The notes beneath the pieces are model-generated. The model was not told the DNA's origin. It was given only the letters and a program-made list of their open reading frames with translations, and did not search any database. Shown piece after piece: positions 1 through 6,555 of a DNA stretch of 13,741 bases. The position numbers and the translations under genes are program-made. How positions within the stretch are numbered: position 1 is the stretch's first letter; the number at the start of each line of letters is the position of its first letter. Source of the stretch: Candidatus Iainarchaeum sp. (GTDB lineage: Archaea; Iainarchaeota; Iainarchaeia; Iainarchaeales; JAAZKV01); assembly GCA_018651445.1 (NCBI GenBank), contig JABIDZ010000101.1:1-13741 (forward strand), read 5' to 3'.

Positions 1-678
1 TCTGGCAAAAACACTTAATTTGTTTTTTTCAATTAATACGCGTGCATTACCTACTTCAGGCACAATAACAAAATTATCTTGTGAATTTAGAATAATATTA
101 CATGCGTCAATCGAAATTAATTCACTCTCAGTAACACTACCGTTATTTGTATAACACCCAATCAAGTTACCTGAAGAATCAGTTGTTCTAATTAATTGCA
201 CTGCGTCAATTTCATTACTAATCAATACGACTTGCCACAAATTAAGCACGTTAGCAAAAATCGGGCTAGCTTTTCCGTCTTCCATCAACGGCGAAACAAA
301 TACTTGTTCTTTTGTTTTCAAAACTTCAAAAAATTCGGTTGGAGTATACTCATTTGAATAATAACTTATTCCATTTAATTTGAAAGCGTAATCATAAGGC
401 GTATAAAAAACAGTAAAATAAATAGTACCAATTATAAGAATAATAATTATAATTCCTGCAATTATTTTTAAATTATTATTACTTTTTTTACTTGTTTTTG
501 GAACCTTATTGTCTTTTTTAATTTCTTTTGGAGATGGCTTTTTTTCTTTAGTTGATTTTACAATTTTAACGTTTTTAACCGCTTTTTTAACAGTCTTTTT
601 CTTTGTTTTTGCCTTTTTCCCTTTTGACTCAGACTGTACCTTTGAAACGATATCTCCAATATTCCTGCTATTAGCCAT
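1..678 (-). CDS. Single-pass membrane protein with Lys-rich cytoplasmic tail, 3' end outside window
   Basis: I do not recognise this protein. The frame is open from ATG at 678 to the window edge (226 codons, no stop), so the C-terminus is missing. Residues 1-69 are strongly basic (runs such as KGKKAKTKKK and later KEIKKD), probably disordered and cytoplasmic. One hydrophobic segment follows at about 70-91 (LKIIAGIIIIILIIGTIYF), and then at least 135 residues of mixed composition, presumably outside the membrane, with two cysteines (175 and 193) that could form a disulfide. The start is supported by a TATA-like CTTTTTAA centred about 27 nt upstream and by the lack of a Shine-Dalgarno site, which suggests a leaderless mRNA. 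It lies downstream of the S-layer gene on the same strand but behind a terminator, so it is probably transcribed separately. A role at the envelope is only inferred from topology. Confidence 0.75.
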   Translation of the reverse strand, partial: MANSRNIGDIVSKVQSESKGKKAKTKKKTVKKAVKNVKIVKSTKEKKPSPKEIKKDNKVPKTSKKSNNNLKIIAGIIIIILIIGTIYFTVFYTPYDYAFKLNGISYYSNEYTPTEFFEVLKTKEQVFVSPLMEDGKASPIFANVLNLWQVVLISNEIDAVQLIRTTDSSGNLIGCYTNNGSVTESELISIDACNIILNSQDNFVIVPEVGNARVLIEKNKLSVFAR

Positions 679-697
679 AACAAAAATTTGTTGCAAT

Positions 698-723
698 ACA
701 CTTAAAAAGAAAACGAATTCGTT
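698..723 (-). promoter_or_regulatory. Putative promoter of the membrane-protein gene with adjacent palindrome
   Basis: A TATA-like CTTTTTAAG (701-709, minus strand) is centred about 27 nt before the ATG at 678, the spacing expected for a leaderless archaeal transcript. Directly upstream is the perfect 12-bp palindrome AACGAATTCGTT (712-723). A second inverted repeat, AACAAA-AA-TTTGTT, abuts the start codon at 679-692. The palindromes could be operator half-sites; that is inference. Confidence 0.4.
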
Positions 724-779
724 AGTGCGAAACCATCAAATTAAAAAAAAAAGTTCTATTAAATTCATTTGAATTATTT

Positions 780-814
780 AAAAAAAAGAAAGGAAAGGCC
801 CCGAAGGGCCTTTC
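780..814 (-). terminator. Intrinsic hairpin terminator after the S-layer gene
   Basis: Thirteen nt after the S-layer stop codon, the minus strand carries a perfect 9-bp stem GAAAGGCCC / GGGCCTTTC (arms at 806-814 and 793-801) closing a TTCG loop, i.e. the extra-stable C(UUCG)G RNA tetraloop. It is followed by CTTTC and a run of eight T (780-787). This is the layout of a bacterial Rho-independent terminator; archaea usually terminate at U-tracts without a hairpin. The hairpin may also protect the 3' end of a very abundant mRNA and block read-through into the gene at 678. Confidence 0.85.
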
Positions 815-827
815 ACTAATTACTCAT

Positions 828-3494
828 TTATGCTAACATTGCGTCTAATGCGTTGATTAATTCTTGTGCAGCTGCGCCTGTGTCGGCAGCAGTCATTCCT
901 GCAACAACGATATCTCCGCTTGTTAATTCAGCAGCAACGTAGTCACCAGCAGTTAACAACATTGATTCCAATGTGTTTCCTTCAGCAACTTCTAGGTTTA
1001 CTGCAGCAGCATTAGCTACCCATCCACCTACGATAACAGATTTTCCGTTAGTGAATTCAGTATCTACCTTTACTAGATTTCCAGTTGGTACAACAGCAAC
1101 TCCGTTTCCAGAGGGAGCAGTTATTCCGCTGATAGTTACTTCAGTTCCGCTAGCAGTAGTTACAGTTTCTCCAGATACAACTCCTTCGAAGTCTTCTCCG
1201 CCAACTGTACTAGTTACTGTGTCGCTTGATCCAAGATATGCTTCAACCTTTCTTACCTCTTCTGGCATCATGATTGTTGCAACTCCATCAGCAACAGTTA
1301 CTTCAGTACCGTAGTCAGTTACTCCGCTTAACAATTTAGATGCACTAGCTGTAGTGTATTCGTCAAGTGACCAACTAGTATATTTAACTTCTTTATCTGC
1401 GTCAGATAATCTAGTTTTATTGTCAGTAGATGATACTAACAATCCAGTTTGATTATTAACGTAGAAGTTAATGTCTGTTGTAGCTGTAGTTGCAGTTCCT
1501 GCTTCGTTTAGAGTCCATACAGAGCCGTATTGATAATCGTCTCCGTCAGATGGATTTCTGAAGTTACCCGATTCTGAGAAATCAATTCCACCATTTGCGT
1601 CGGCAGTTGTTCCCATAGCATTTCCAGTGTTTGTTGTCAACGCAGTCAATACATTGTATGTAGTTTGATCAGGAAAGTAGAAATTTAGATCTACTGAAAC
1701 ATCATTAACTGGATCTCCATTTAATGCGTTTTGATCAACTTCAGTTCCAGTGAAATATAGTTCACTAGTGTCTGTGTCTCCTTTACTGTCTAAGTCGAAT
1801 GACTGAGCAGCTAAGAATAACCAGAACTGTTGACTTCCTTCATCTGCACCAACATAGTATGCAACTTTTCCTTTGTTTGCGTCTGATGTTGTAAACCAAT
1901 CATCATCAACTAACAATTTAACAGAATTTGCTACACTTACGCTGTCGTCAGTGTATGAAACATCGAAATAATCTGAAGTTTCAGTTCCTGTTGGATTGTT
2001 GTATGGTTCAGAAACTGTTGAAGTTGGTTTAGCCCAGTATCTTACTTTTTCATCAGTTGTGTTAACATCTACTAAGTAAGTGTTTCCTGCAACTTCAAAA
2101 GTATTTGATCCTGATCCTAAAGCAATTACTAGAGGCATTTCTCTTGAGATTCCTTTTGTGTCAGTAACAGTTACTGTGTCTCCACCAATCATAGCTTTAG
2201 CCATTGGTTTAGTCTGTAATCCATTAAAGATGAATTTACCGTGGTCTTCAGGTAAGTTTAGAGCACTTCCTGCCGCCAACATCAATTTAGATGATGTAGA
2301 TTCAGTCTTTGTTTGATTATATGACCAATTATTTCTAATTTGAACAGTTACAATAGTTCCGTTCGATCCGTTAACTCCGCTACCTGTTCGAAAATATGCT
2401 TTCCATTCAGGGTTAGTAGTTTTTGTTGAATCGTATGGGAATACTTGATTATTTCTAATTTCTAATCTTTGTGTTCCTGTTCTAATTGTTGCGTATTCTG
2501 CTCCTGTAGAAACTTTTACTCCTGCAGCTGAAACATATACACTTTCTGTGAAGTAACTACTTCCGAATTGATCTTTCAAATCGTAAGCTGGAGTTGCTTC
2601 AACAGTTTTTAATGCAGATTCTCCATCATATAGAGTCCACTTAGCTCTGTGTGAATTTGTTCCACCTGCATTTGTTAATCCATCGAGTTGTACTGTCAAT
2701 GTTTTTCCATCGTAGTCTCCAACACCTGGAACTGATACAGATTCGCCTGAAGCTAAATCAGTTGGAGTTGTGTCTGCGTACAGAACTAATTTAGTAGATG
2801 TAGCTTCATCAACAGTGTATTCTTGTCCTAAAATCGGAACTTTTACATTGTAATTAGCGTTTGCATCTAATTGTGTTATTGCTGTAGTGTAGTATGGAAT
2901 TCCTGTTCCAAAATTCATAGAGTATTTATAAGCTCCTGAATTTACTTGTGCAACTAGTTCTCCTGGTGCTACTCCGTCAGCAATGCTTTGGAATTTAGCG
3001 TCAGCGATAACTTCTACGTTTTCATCAATATTGATTTGCGATTCAACCGCAGCGTTCTTTATTGTTCTTCCAGCAATATTTGCGAATACTGCAGAATCAC
3101 TATAGTCTGCTTTGATTGAGTTAAACTCAGACCAATTTGCAGTTAAACTCAGAGTGTTTTCGTCTGTGTTTCCTGATCCTACTGTTGTTTGTACTCCGCC
3201 AACTGTTACGTCAACTGATGTTGCACCGCTTTCTCCACCAACTGCTGTTGTTGCTAATTGTGCAACTCTTGCAGCGATATTTCCTGCCCAGACAACGTCT
3301 GAAACTCCAGCGTTAGAACCAACAACAACGTCTACAACAGGCACACCTGCTGACGATACAACGTCATCTACTGTTAAGTCATCTAACCCTGTAGGGGTCA
3401 TGTTTGCTGCAGATACTACGGGAGCCAAAGCTGATCCAACTAAGGCAGCTCCTAATCCTATAGCAACTACTTTTTTTATACTTAATCCTTTCAT
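828..3494 (-). CDS. S-layer protein, Methanococcales-like
   Basis: This is the structural protein of the surface lattice. The 888-residue precursor begins with a typical secretory signal (KK at 7-8, hydrophobic core, cleavage near VSA-A at about 28-31). The mature N-terminus contains VVVGSNAGVSDVVWAGNIAA, which resembles the S_layer_N family of methanogens. The last roughly 120 residues contain the matching C-terminal block (KSVIVGGWVANAAAV, GDIVVAGM, AADTGAAAQEL). The body is acidic, Thr/Ser/Gly-rich and beta-rich. It has no cysteine and about nine N-glycosylation sequons, including NMT just after the signal and adjacent NGS/NGT near the middle. No C-terminal membrane anchor or sorting signal is visible. 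The start is fixed by the perfect ribosome-binding site GAGGTGA (3502-3508), 7 nt before the ATG. Its own strong promoter and a hairpin terminator fit a monocistronic, highly expressed gene. The family call is confident; exact domain limits are not. Confidence 0.9.
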   Translation of the reverse strand: MKGLSIKKVVAIGLGAALVGSALAPVVSAANMTPTGLDDLTVDDVVSSAGVPVVDVVVGSNAGVSDVVWAGNIAARVAQLATTAVGGESGATSVDVTVGGVQTTVGSGNTDENTLSLTANWSEFNSIKADYSDSAVFANIAGRTIKNAAVESQINIDENVEVIADAKFQSIADGVAPGELVAQVNSGAYKYSMNFGTGIPYYTTAITQLDANANYNVKVPILGQEYTVDEATSTKLVLYADTTPTDLASGESVSVPGVGDYDGKTLTVQLDGLTNAGGTNSHRAKWTLYDGESALKTVEATPAYDLKDQFGSSYFTESVYVSAAGVKVSTGAEYATIRTGTQRLEIRNNQVFPYDSTKTTNPEWKAYFRTGSGVNGSNGTIVTVQIRNNWSYNQTKTESTSSKLMLAAGSALNLPEDHGKFIFNGLQTKPMAKAMIGGDTVTVTDTKGISREMPLVIALGSGSNTFEVAGNTYLVDVNTTDEKVRYWAKPTSTVSEPYNNPTGTETSDYFDVSYTDDSVSVANSVKLLVDDDWFTTSDANKGKVAYYVGADEGSQQFWLFLAAQSFDLDSKGDTDTSELYFTGTEVDQNALNGDPVNDVSVDLNFYFPDQTTYNVLTALTTNTGNAMGTTADANGGIDFSESGNFRNPSDGDDYQYGSVWTLNEAGTATTATTDINFYVNNQTGLLVSSTDNKTRLSDADKEVKYTSWSLDEYTTASASKLLSGVTDYGTEVTVADGVATIMMPEEVRKVEAYLGSSDTVTSTVGGEDFEGVVSGETVTTASGTEVTISGITAPSGNGVAVVPTGNLVKVDTEFTNGKSVIVGGWVANAAAVNLEVAEGNTLESMLLTAGDYVAAELTSGDIVVAGMTAADTGAAAQELINALDAMLA

Positions 3495-3501
3495 TTGTTT
3501 T

Positions 3502-3508
3502 TCACCTC
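3502..3508 (-). promoter_or_regulatory. Strong ribosome-binding site of the S-layer gene
   Basis: GAGGTGA on the minus strand is fully complementary to the archaeal 16S rRNA 3' end and lies 7 nt before the ATG. It is among the strongest Shine-Dalgarno sites in the window, in contrast to several apparently leaderless neighbours. Confidence 0.85.
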
Positions 3509-3584
3509 ATTTTTACAAAAATTATTCTCGCGACAGTACTCAACAATAGCACTAGCAAGACTCTCATAATTGATGGAAATGCCC

Positions 3585-3592
3585 TTTAAATA
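3585..3592 (-). promoter_or_regulatory. TATA box of the S-layer gene
   Basis: TATTTAAA on the minus strand, preceded by the purine-rich TAGTAAGG as a possible BRE. A start site about 25 nt downstream (near 3562) would give a 5' leader of about 67 nt ending in the GAGGTGA site. This is the best TATA match between the S-layer ATG and the inverted repeats further upstream. Confidence 0.6.
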
Positions 3593-3608
3593 CCTTACTA
3601 TTGCGAGT

Positions 3609-3636
3609 GTTTTTTGGCCCAAAATAGGCCTAAAAC
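3609..3636. repeat. Imperfect inverted repeat just upstream of the S-layer promoter
   Basis: The arms GTTTTTTGGCC and GGCCTAAAAC flank the spacer CAAAATA. The inner 4-bp GGCC arms and outer GTTTT/AAAAC arms pair around one mismatch. It lies about 17 bp upstream of the TATA box, where an archaeal activator would bind. A regulatory role is inference. Confidence 0.4.
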
Positions 3637-4020
3637 AAGGCGATTTTTACCCCAATATGGGAAGCTCTTTTCGCTGATTAACGAAGTCGCTTTTTTCTTA
3701 GAAAACGCTTTTTTTGGAAAAAATTATGAAAAAAGCATCTCGTTGCTTAACTAAATTTAAATCCATAAGACCCGCCTAATCAGCTATGACATGCAATGTG
3801 TTAACACTTGCAAAGCTATAAAAACATTACTTCAGTTCCTCTGTGACAAAATTTGTTTTAATAATTATTTGTAAAAAAGATTAAGGTTAAATAAATTAAA
3901 AATGTCAATTGTCGAAATTATTCCAATTCAAAAAAATTGAGCACAAAACTTGATAATAGAGACGATTAGTACAATTCTAATAAAAACTAACAAATTTGCC
4001 TATATGCTAACTATTAGGCC
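3637..4020. other. Intergenic spacer with T-rich repeats, no gene seen
   Basis: No convincing protein or tRNA gene is visible here; all frames are full of stops. GCTTTTTT occurs twice, 18 bp apart (3689-3696 and 3707-3714), and its inverse AAAAAAGC occurs at 3730-3737, which could pair with either. A + strand TATA-like TATAAAAA (3817-3824) has no credible gene after it. T-runs on the minus strand (T7 at 3930-3936 within CAATT...AATTG, and a T-rich stretch near 3980) probably terminate the gene ending at 4021. The stretch 3600-3690 is richer in G and C than the rest and could be the distal S-layer control region. Confidence 0.5.
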
Positions 4021-4659
4021 CTATTTGTATGCAGATTTATAGAATTTAGTTAATTCTTCTTGATTTAAGTGTTTTGTGAAGAAATTAGCGTATTTTTGGA
4101 AGATTTCGGCTAATTCCATCAATCCGTCTTGGAATTCGAAGTTTGAAAGCTCTATTTTATTCGGTTTTAGTACTTCTATTGATGTAGGTCCATAATAGAA
4201 CAAAAACTTGATAAGTGCCCTAAAGTCCATTACGCTAAGGTTTACTTCTAAAAAAGACGATTCCATGTCATCGTCATCTTCAATTATTTCTGCTTCACGC
4301 ACGTCATAAATAGTAAATGCTTTCTCTTTTTTCAATGCAGCCGTGATCTCTTTCATGTGTTTCTTTAATAGCTCTGCTTCTATTGCTTTAAACTCTATAA
4401 TCGCGTTAAGTCGCATTTTAAACGAGTCTTGTTCAGAAATCTCTTTTCTTTGCTGTATTTTGTCAACAATCTCTTGTTTTAAACGATATTTAGTAGGATA
4501 ACCTTCTTTTGTTATAACCCCTAATTTAAGTAATGCCTTTAATTCTTGTGTTAACTTGTCATAAGGAATATTTAATTGTTTATTCATGTCTTCTTCGGTT
4601 TTAGGTTCGTTAAGTAATAACAACGCTATTTTCTTTTGATCTTCATTAAATCTAGGCAT
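4021..4659 (-). CDS. Winged-helix protein with WYL/WCX-like C-terminal part
   Basis: Probably a DNA-binding transcription regulator of unknown target. Residues 5-62 look like a winged helix: helices around 6-17, 21-30 and a recognition helix near 33-46, then a short beta-wing (GVITKEGYPTKYRL). A long charged helix (about 64-116) leads to an alpha/beta part. Its segment YYGPTSIEVLKPNKIELS followed by a helix (about 155-195) resembles the end of WYL-type regulators, where a G-P-x-x-x-E-V-L-x-P pattern precedes the last helix; this resemblance is my inference and no WYL triad is seen. An acidic run (EDDDDME) sits near 127-133. The start is supported by GGTGAG about 6 nt upstream and a TATA-like TTTAAATA at 4696-4703. 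It is divergent from the bofA-udg pair across a shared 107-bp spacer, which makes those genes or itself natural targets. Confidence 0.7.
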   Translation of the reverse strand: MPRFNEDQKKIALLLLNEPKTEEDMNKQLNIPYDKLTQELKALLKLGVITKEGYPTKYRLKQEIVDKIQQRKEISEQDSFKMRLNAIIEFKAIEAELLKKHMKEITAALKKEKAFTIYDVREAEIIEDDDDMESSFLEVNLSVMDFRALIKFLFYYGPTSIEVLKPNKIELSNFEFQDGLMELAEIFQKYANFFTKHLNQEELTKFYKSAYK

Positions 4660-4695
4660 TTATGCTCACCAATACTAATTATTAGTACACTATTT

Positions 4696-4703
4696 TATTT
4701 AAA
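4696..4703 (-). promoter_or_regulatory. TATA-like box of the winged-helix gene
   Basis: TTTAAATA on the minus strand, about 40 nt before the ATG at 4659, leaves room for a short leader carrying the GGTGAG ribosome-binding site. It shares the spacer with the divergent promoter at 4738-4745. Confidence 0.5.
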
Positions 4704-4737
4704 AAACCATTTCTTTTCAAAAAAACAAAAGAAAGGG

Positions 4738-4752
4738 TTTAAATAATTTAAA
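4738..4752 (+). promoter_or_regulatory. BRE/TATA promoter of the bofA-family gene, leaderless
   Basis: GAAAGGG followed by TTTAAATA (4738-4745) is a textbook archaeal BRE plus TATA. It is centred about 26 nt before the ATG at 4767, so transcription should start at or next to the start codon; no Shine-Dalgarno site is present. The box is the left arm of a perfect inverted repeat TTTAAATAATTTAAA (4738-4752). Confidence 0.75.
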
Positions 4753-4766
4753 ATAGTATTTTTTGC

Positions 4767-5093
4767 ATGGGACAATTAAGTCAATTCGCAATACTTGGTT
4801 TTGCAGACGGAGTTAATTTCGTTGCAGAAGAAGGAGTAAACTTTTTACCAGTTAACCAACCCTTATTCATAGTTGTTGGAATCGGTTTGATTATCGCAAC
4901 ATTAATTATTATTTTCTTTTTGAAAAAAATTATTATCAACTCGGTTCTTGGCGGGATTATTTGGGCAATAGCAATTTTTGTTTTCAAAGTTAACTTGCCA
5001 ACCATCCCCTCATTAATTGTTTCTATCGTAATTGGTCCGGCAGGAATAGGAACCATGCTTTTGTTAAACGCACTCGGACTTTTAGCAGTCTAA
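4767..5093 (+). CDS. BofA-family small membrane protein
   Basis: Member of the family of Bacillus BofA, which in spore formers inhibits the intramembrane site-2 protease SpoIVFB. Archaeal members are frequent and have no assigned role. The protein has 108 residues and about three hydrophobic segments: about 30-53 (NQPLFIVVGIGLIIATLIII), 55-74 and 78-106. Between the first two lies the family landmark LKKIIINSVLGG, followed by LPTIPSLIVSIVIGPAGIG, which matches the conserved GxxG region near the C-terminus. The N-terminal 28 residues are less conserved. The ATG is fixed by the leaderless promoter spacing. The uracil-DNA glycosylase gene follows 29 bp later on the same strand, so the two may be co-transcribed. 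The family call is good; the function in this cell is unknown. Confidence 0.85.
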   Translation: MGQLSQFAILGFADGVNFVAEEGVNFLPVNQPLFIVVGIGLIIATLIIIFFLKKIIINSVLGGIIWAIAIFVFKVNLPTIPSLIVSIVIGPAGIGTMLLLNALGLLAV

Positions 5094-5122
5094 TAATAAA
5101 TTATTTATAAGTTAGTGATGAA

Positions 5123-5701
5123 ATGAATATTTTTGATAGTATAAAACTTGAAACTTTTAGAAAAAAATATTTTTCACACGCAAAAAAACACGAATTATAC
5201 AAAAATGTTTTAGCTACAAAAGGAAATATTGTTTTTGGTCGCGGTAACGACACCCCGCGAATTGTTTTTATCGGAGAAGCTCCCGGACAAGAAGAAAACA
5301 AATGCGGAAAGTCTTTTGTTGGGAGAAGCGGGAAGTTACTTGACAAATGGATTAGCGAACTTAGCTTATCACAAAAAGACTACGCAATAATTAATGTTGT
5401 TCCAATCATCCCGCTAAACAAAGAGAGTGGAATTCGAAAACCAACTAATTCAGAAATCGATTATTTTTTTCCCTTAACTGAAAAATATTTGCAAGAACTA
5501 AATCCAGAAGTAATTGTTTTACTTGGAAGAAGTGCAGCAAGTATTTTCGATAAAAACTTGGCTTTAGGACAAATAAAACATTGGAAGGACACAAAATTAT
5601 TTTTCATTTATCACCCGTCATACTATTTGCGAAAAGGCGGAAAAGGTTTTGAAACAACTCTTGCAAAACTAAAAGATTTTTTGAACGATCAAAATAAATA
5701 A
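5123..5701 (+). CDS. Family-4-like uracil-DNA glycosylase without Fe-S cysteines
   Basis: Predicted base-excision repair enzyme that removes uracil from DNA. The family-4 layout is clear: VFGRGN (37-42), motif A GEAPGQEEN (51-59; the family usually ends in D), SFVGRSGKLLD (64-74), INVVP (90-94), VIVLLGRSA and the second catalytic motif HPS (164-166) followed by YYLR. Family 4 enzymes hold a 4Fe-4S cluster on four Cys, and none is kept here. C-x2-C near the N-terminus aligns with A20-x2-H23, the KCRPP cysteine with I95, and the EIxxC cysteine with F115. The only Cys is C61 in the loop after motif A. The length (192) is normal, so this is not a truncation. The start has a weak GTGAT 3 nt upstream. 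It lies 29 bp after the bofA-family gene. A non-UDG member of the superfamily cannot be excluded. Confidence 0.85.
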   Translation: MNIFDSIKLETFRKKYFSHAKKHELYKNVLATKGNIVFGRGNDTPRIVFIGEAPGQEENKCGKSFVGRSGKLLDKWISELSLSQKDYAIINVVPIIPLNKESGIRKPTNSEIDYFFPLTEKYLQELNPEVIVLLGRSAASIFDKNLALGQIKHWKDTKLFFIYHPSYYLRKGGKGFETTLAKLKDFLNDQNK

Positions 5702-5748
5702 TAAAATCATTCTATTTTCTAACTCTTTTGAAAAGTAAAAAAGTTTTT
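5702..5748. terminator. T-rich spacer between convergent genes, probable bidirectional terminator
   Basis: The + strand reads ATTCTATTTTCTAACTCTTTT after the UDG stop, and the minus strand reads AAAAACTTTTTTACTTTTC after the stop at 5749. U-rich tracts without a strong hairpin are the usual archaeal termination signal, so both convergent transcripts can end here. Confidence 0.5.
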
Positions 5749-6525
5749 CTAGCGAACATAAGGTAAGTTTGTGCTAGGTTCTTCATCTTCAACTGCTTCG
5801 AGTTGTTGAGTAAGTTCTTTGAATGCTTTTTCAATGTCTTTTGAATCCTTAGCAATTGATTTCATATTTAATTTAAACTTAAACTTTTTAACAAGTAATT
5901 CTAACATTTTTTTTGCACTACCTTGATCACCATAAACTAATTGAGAATTAGTTTCACCCATTAAACAAACCCCTTTCATACTACGTAGTCTGCCTAAACC
6001 AACCATTAATCCTGCTGCACCACTAATAAGTCCTTCTTTTTTGTCTTCTTTTGCGCCCGCAGTCTTCCACGCTTTGATTATTACATCATCAGTTCCTGCA
6101 ACAATAACCCCGGGCTCTTTGTTTAATCGTTTATCTCCAATATTTATTCCTGCAAGAGTAACAATCTCATTTATCCCAACCGATTTGAAAAAATTTACAA
6201 GCGTTTCAGAAAATTCGTAATGCTCGTGTGCAGAACCAACTTTAAAATCAAGTGAAGGTTGTACTGGCCCAGCTAAAATTAAAAAGTTTTTTTTCTTGTA
6301 CACTAAATGATAAATCTCATTTTTTATTAAATTTATTTTAGAATTCTTTGTGTGAACACTTGGAGGAAACGAATCCGAAAGTACTTCTGCAATTTTTACC
6401 GGTTTTAATTCTTTTAACAAATAGTCAACAGTTATCTTTCCAACCAATCCGATTCCAGGTAAACCTACTAACAATACTCCGTCTTTAAAAGAAACTTTTT
6501 TTGTTAAAAGAATTTTAGTTGGCAT
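5749..6525 (-). CDS. PAC2-family proteasome-assembly-chaperone-like protein (COG2047)
   Basis: Member of the PAC2 family, whose eukaryotic relatives chaperone 20S proteasome assembly; some archaeal relatives bind the proteasome alpha ring. Family marks are GVLLVGLPGIGLVGKITVDY (about 16-35), FPPSVHT, a central ITLAGI-like strand (EIVTLAGINIG), GAAGLMVGLGRLRSMKG, and the highly conserved CLMGETNSQLVYGDQGSAKK near the C-terminal third. A charged helix and an acidic linker (VEDEEP) end in NLPYVR; this resembles but does not match the HbYX proteasome-docking motif. The ATG has a strong GGAGG site (6534-6538) 8 nt upstream. It follows the aIF2-alpha gene, as in many archaea, although nop10, often found between them, is absent. 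A role in proteasome assembly here is inference. Confidence 0.9.
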   Translation of the reverse strand: MPTKILLTKKVSFKDGVLLVGLPGIGLVGKITVDYLLKELKPVKIAEVLSDSFPPSVHTKNSKINLIKNEIYHLVYKKKNFLILAGPVQPSLDFKVGSAHEHYEFSETLVNFFKSVGINEIVTLAGINIGDKRLNKEPGVIVAGTDDVIIKAWKTAGAKEDKKEGLISGAAGLMVGLGRLRSMKGVCLMGETNSQLVYGDQGSAKKMLELLVKKFKFKLNMKSIAKDSKDIEKAFKELTQQLEAVEDEEPSTNLPYVR

Positions 6526-6555
6526 AATCTATTCCTCCAATAAAAGCATAAAAAC

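Noticed and set aside
509..772. Open + strand frame rich in Phe and Leu
   Set aside because: It is the complement of the Lys-rich tail and start of the minus-strand membrane protein; poly-Lys codons read backwards as Phe/Leu.
3502..3510. Minimal upstream frame ATG-AGG-TGA in the S-layer leader
   Set aside because: It coincides with the GAGGTGA ribosome-binding site and is most simply a by-product of that sequence.
3112..3549. Open + strand frame opposite the 5' part of the S-layer gene, and others at 973-1314 and 2080-2316
   Set aside because: They lie antisense to a clear, highly conserved gene, have the Pro/Thr/Ser-rich look of an antisense frame, and lack ribosome-binding sites or promoters.
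3727..3780. 17-codon + strand frame beginning MKKASR
   Set aside because: No promoter, no ribosome-binding site and it overlaps the T/A-run repeats.
3817..3939. TATAAAAA on the + strand followed by a 12-codon frame starting at 3903, as a small gene or ncRNA
   Set aside because: The peptide is too short, there is no ribosome-binding site, and the downstream sequence shows no stable structure; AT-rich DNA gives such boxes by chance.
4014..4023. Near-palindrome TAGGCCCTA at the stop of the winged-helix gene
   Set aside because: The arms leave only a one-base loop, so no hairpin can form, and there is no adjacent T-run.
4781..5056. Minus-strand frame opposite the bofA-family gene
   Set aside because: The + strand frame has a textbook promoter and a recognisable family; the antisense frame has neither.
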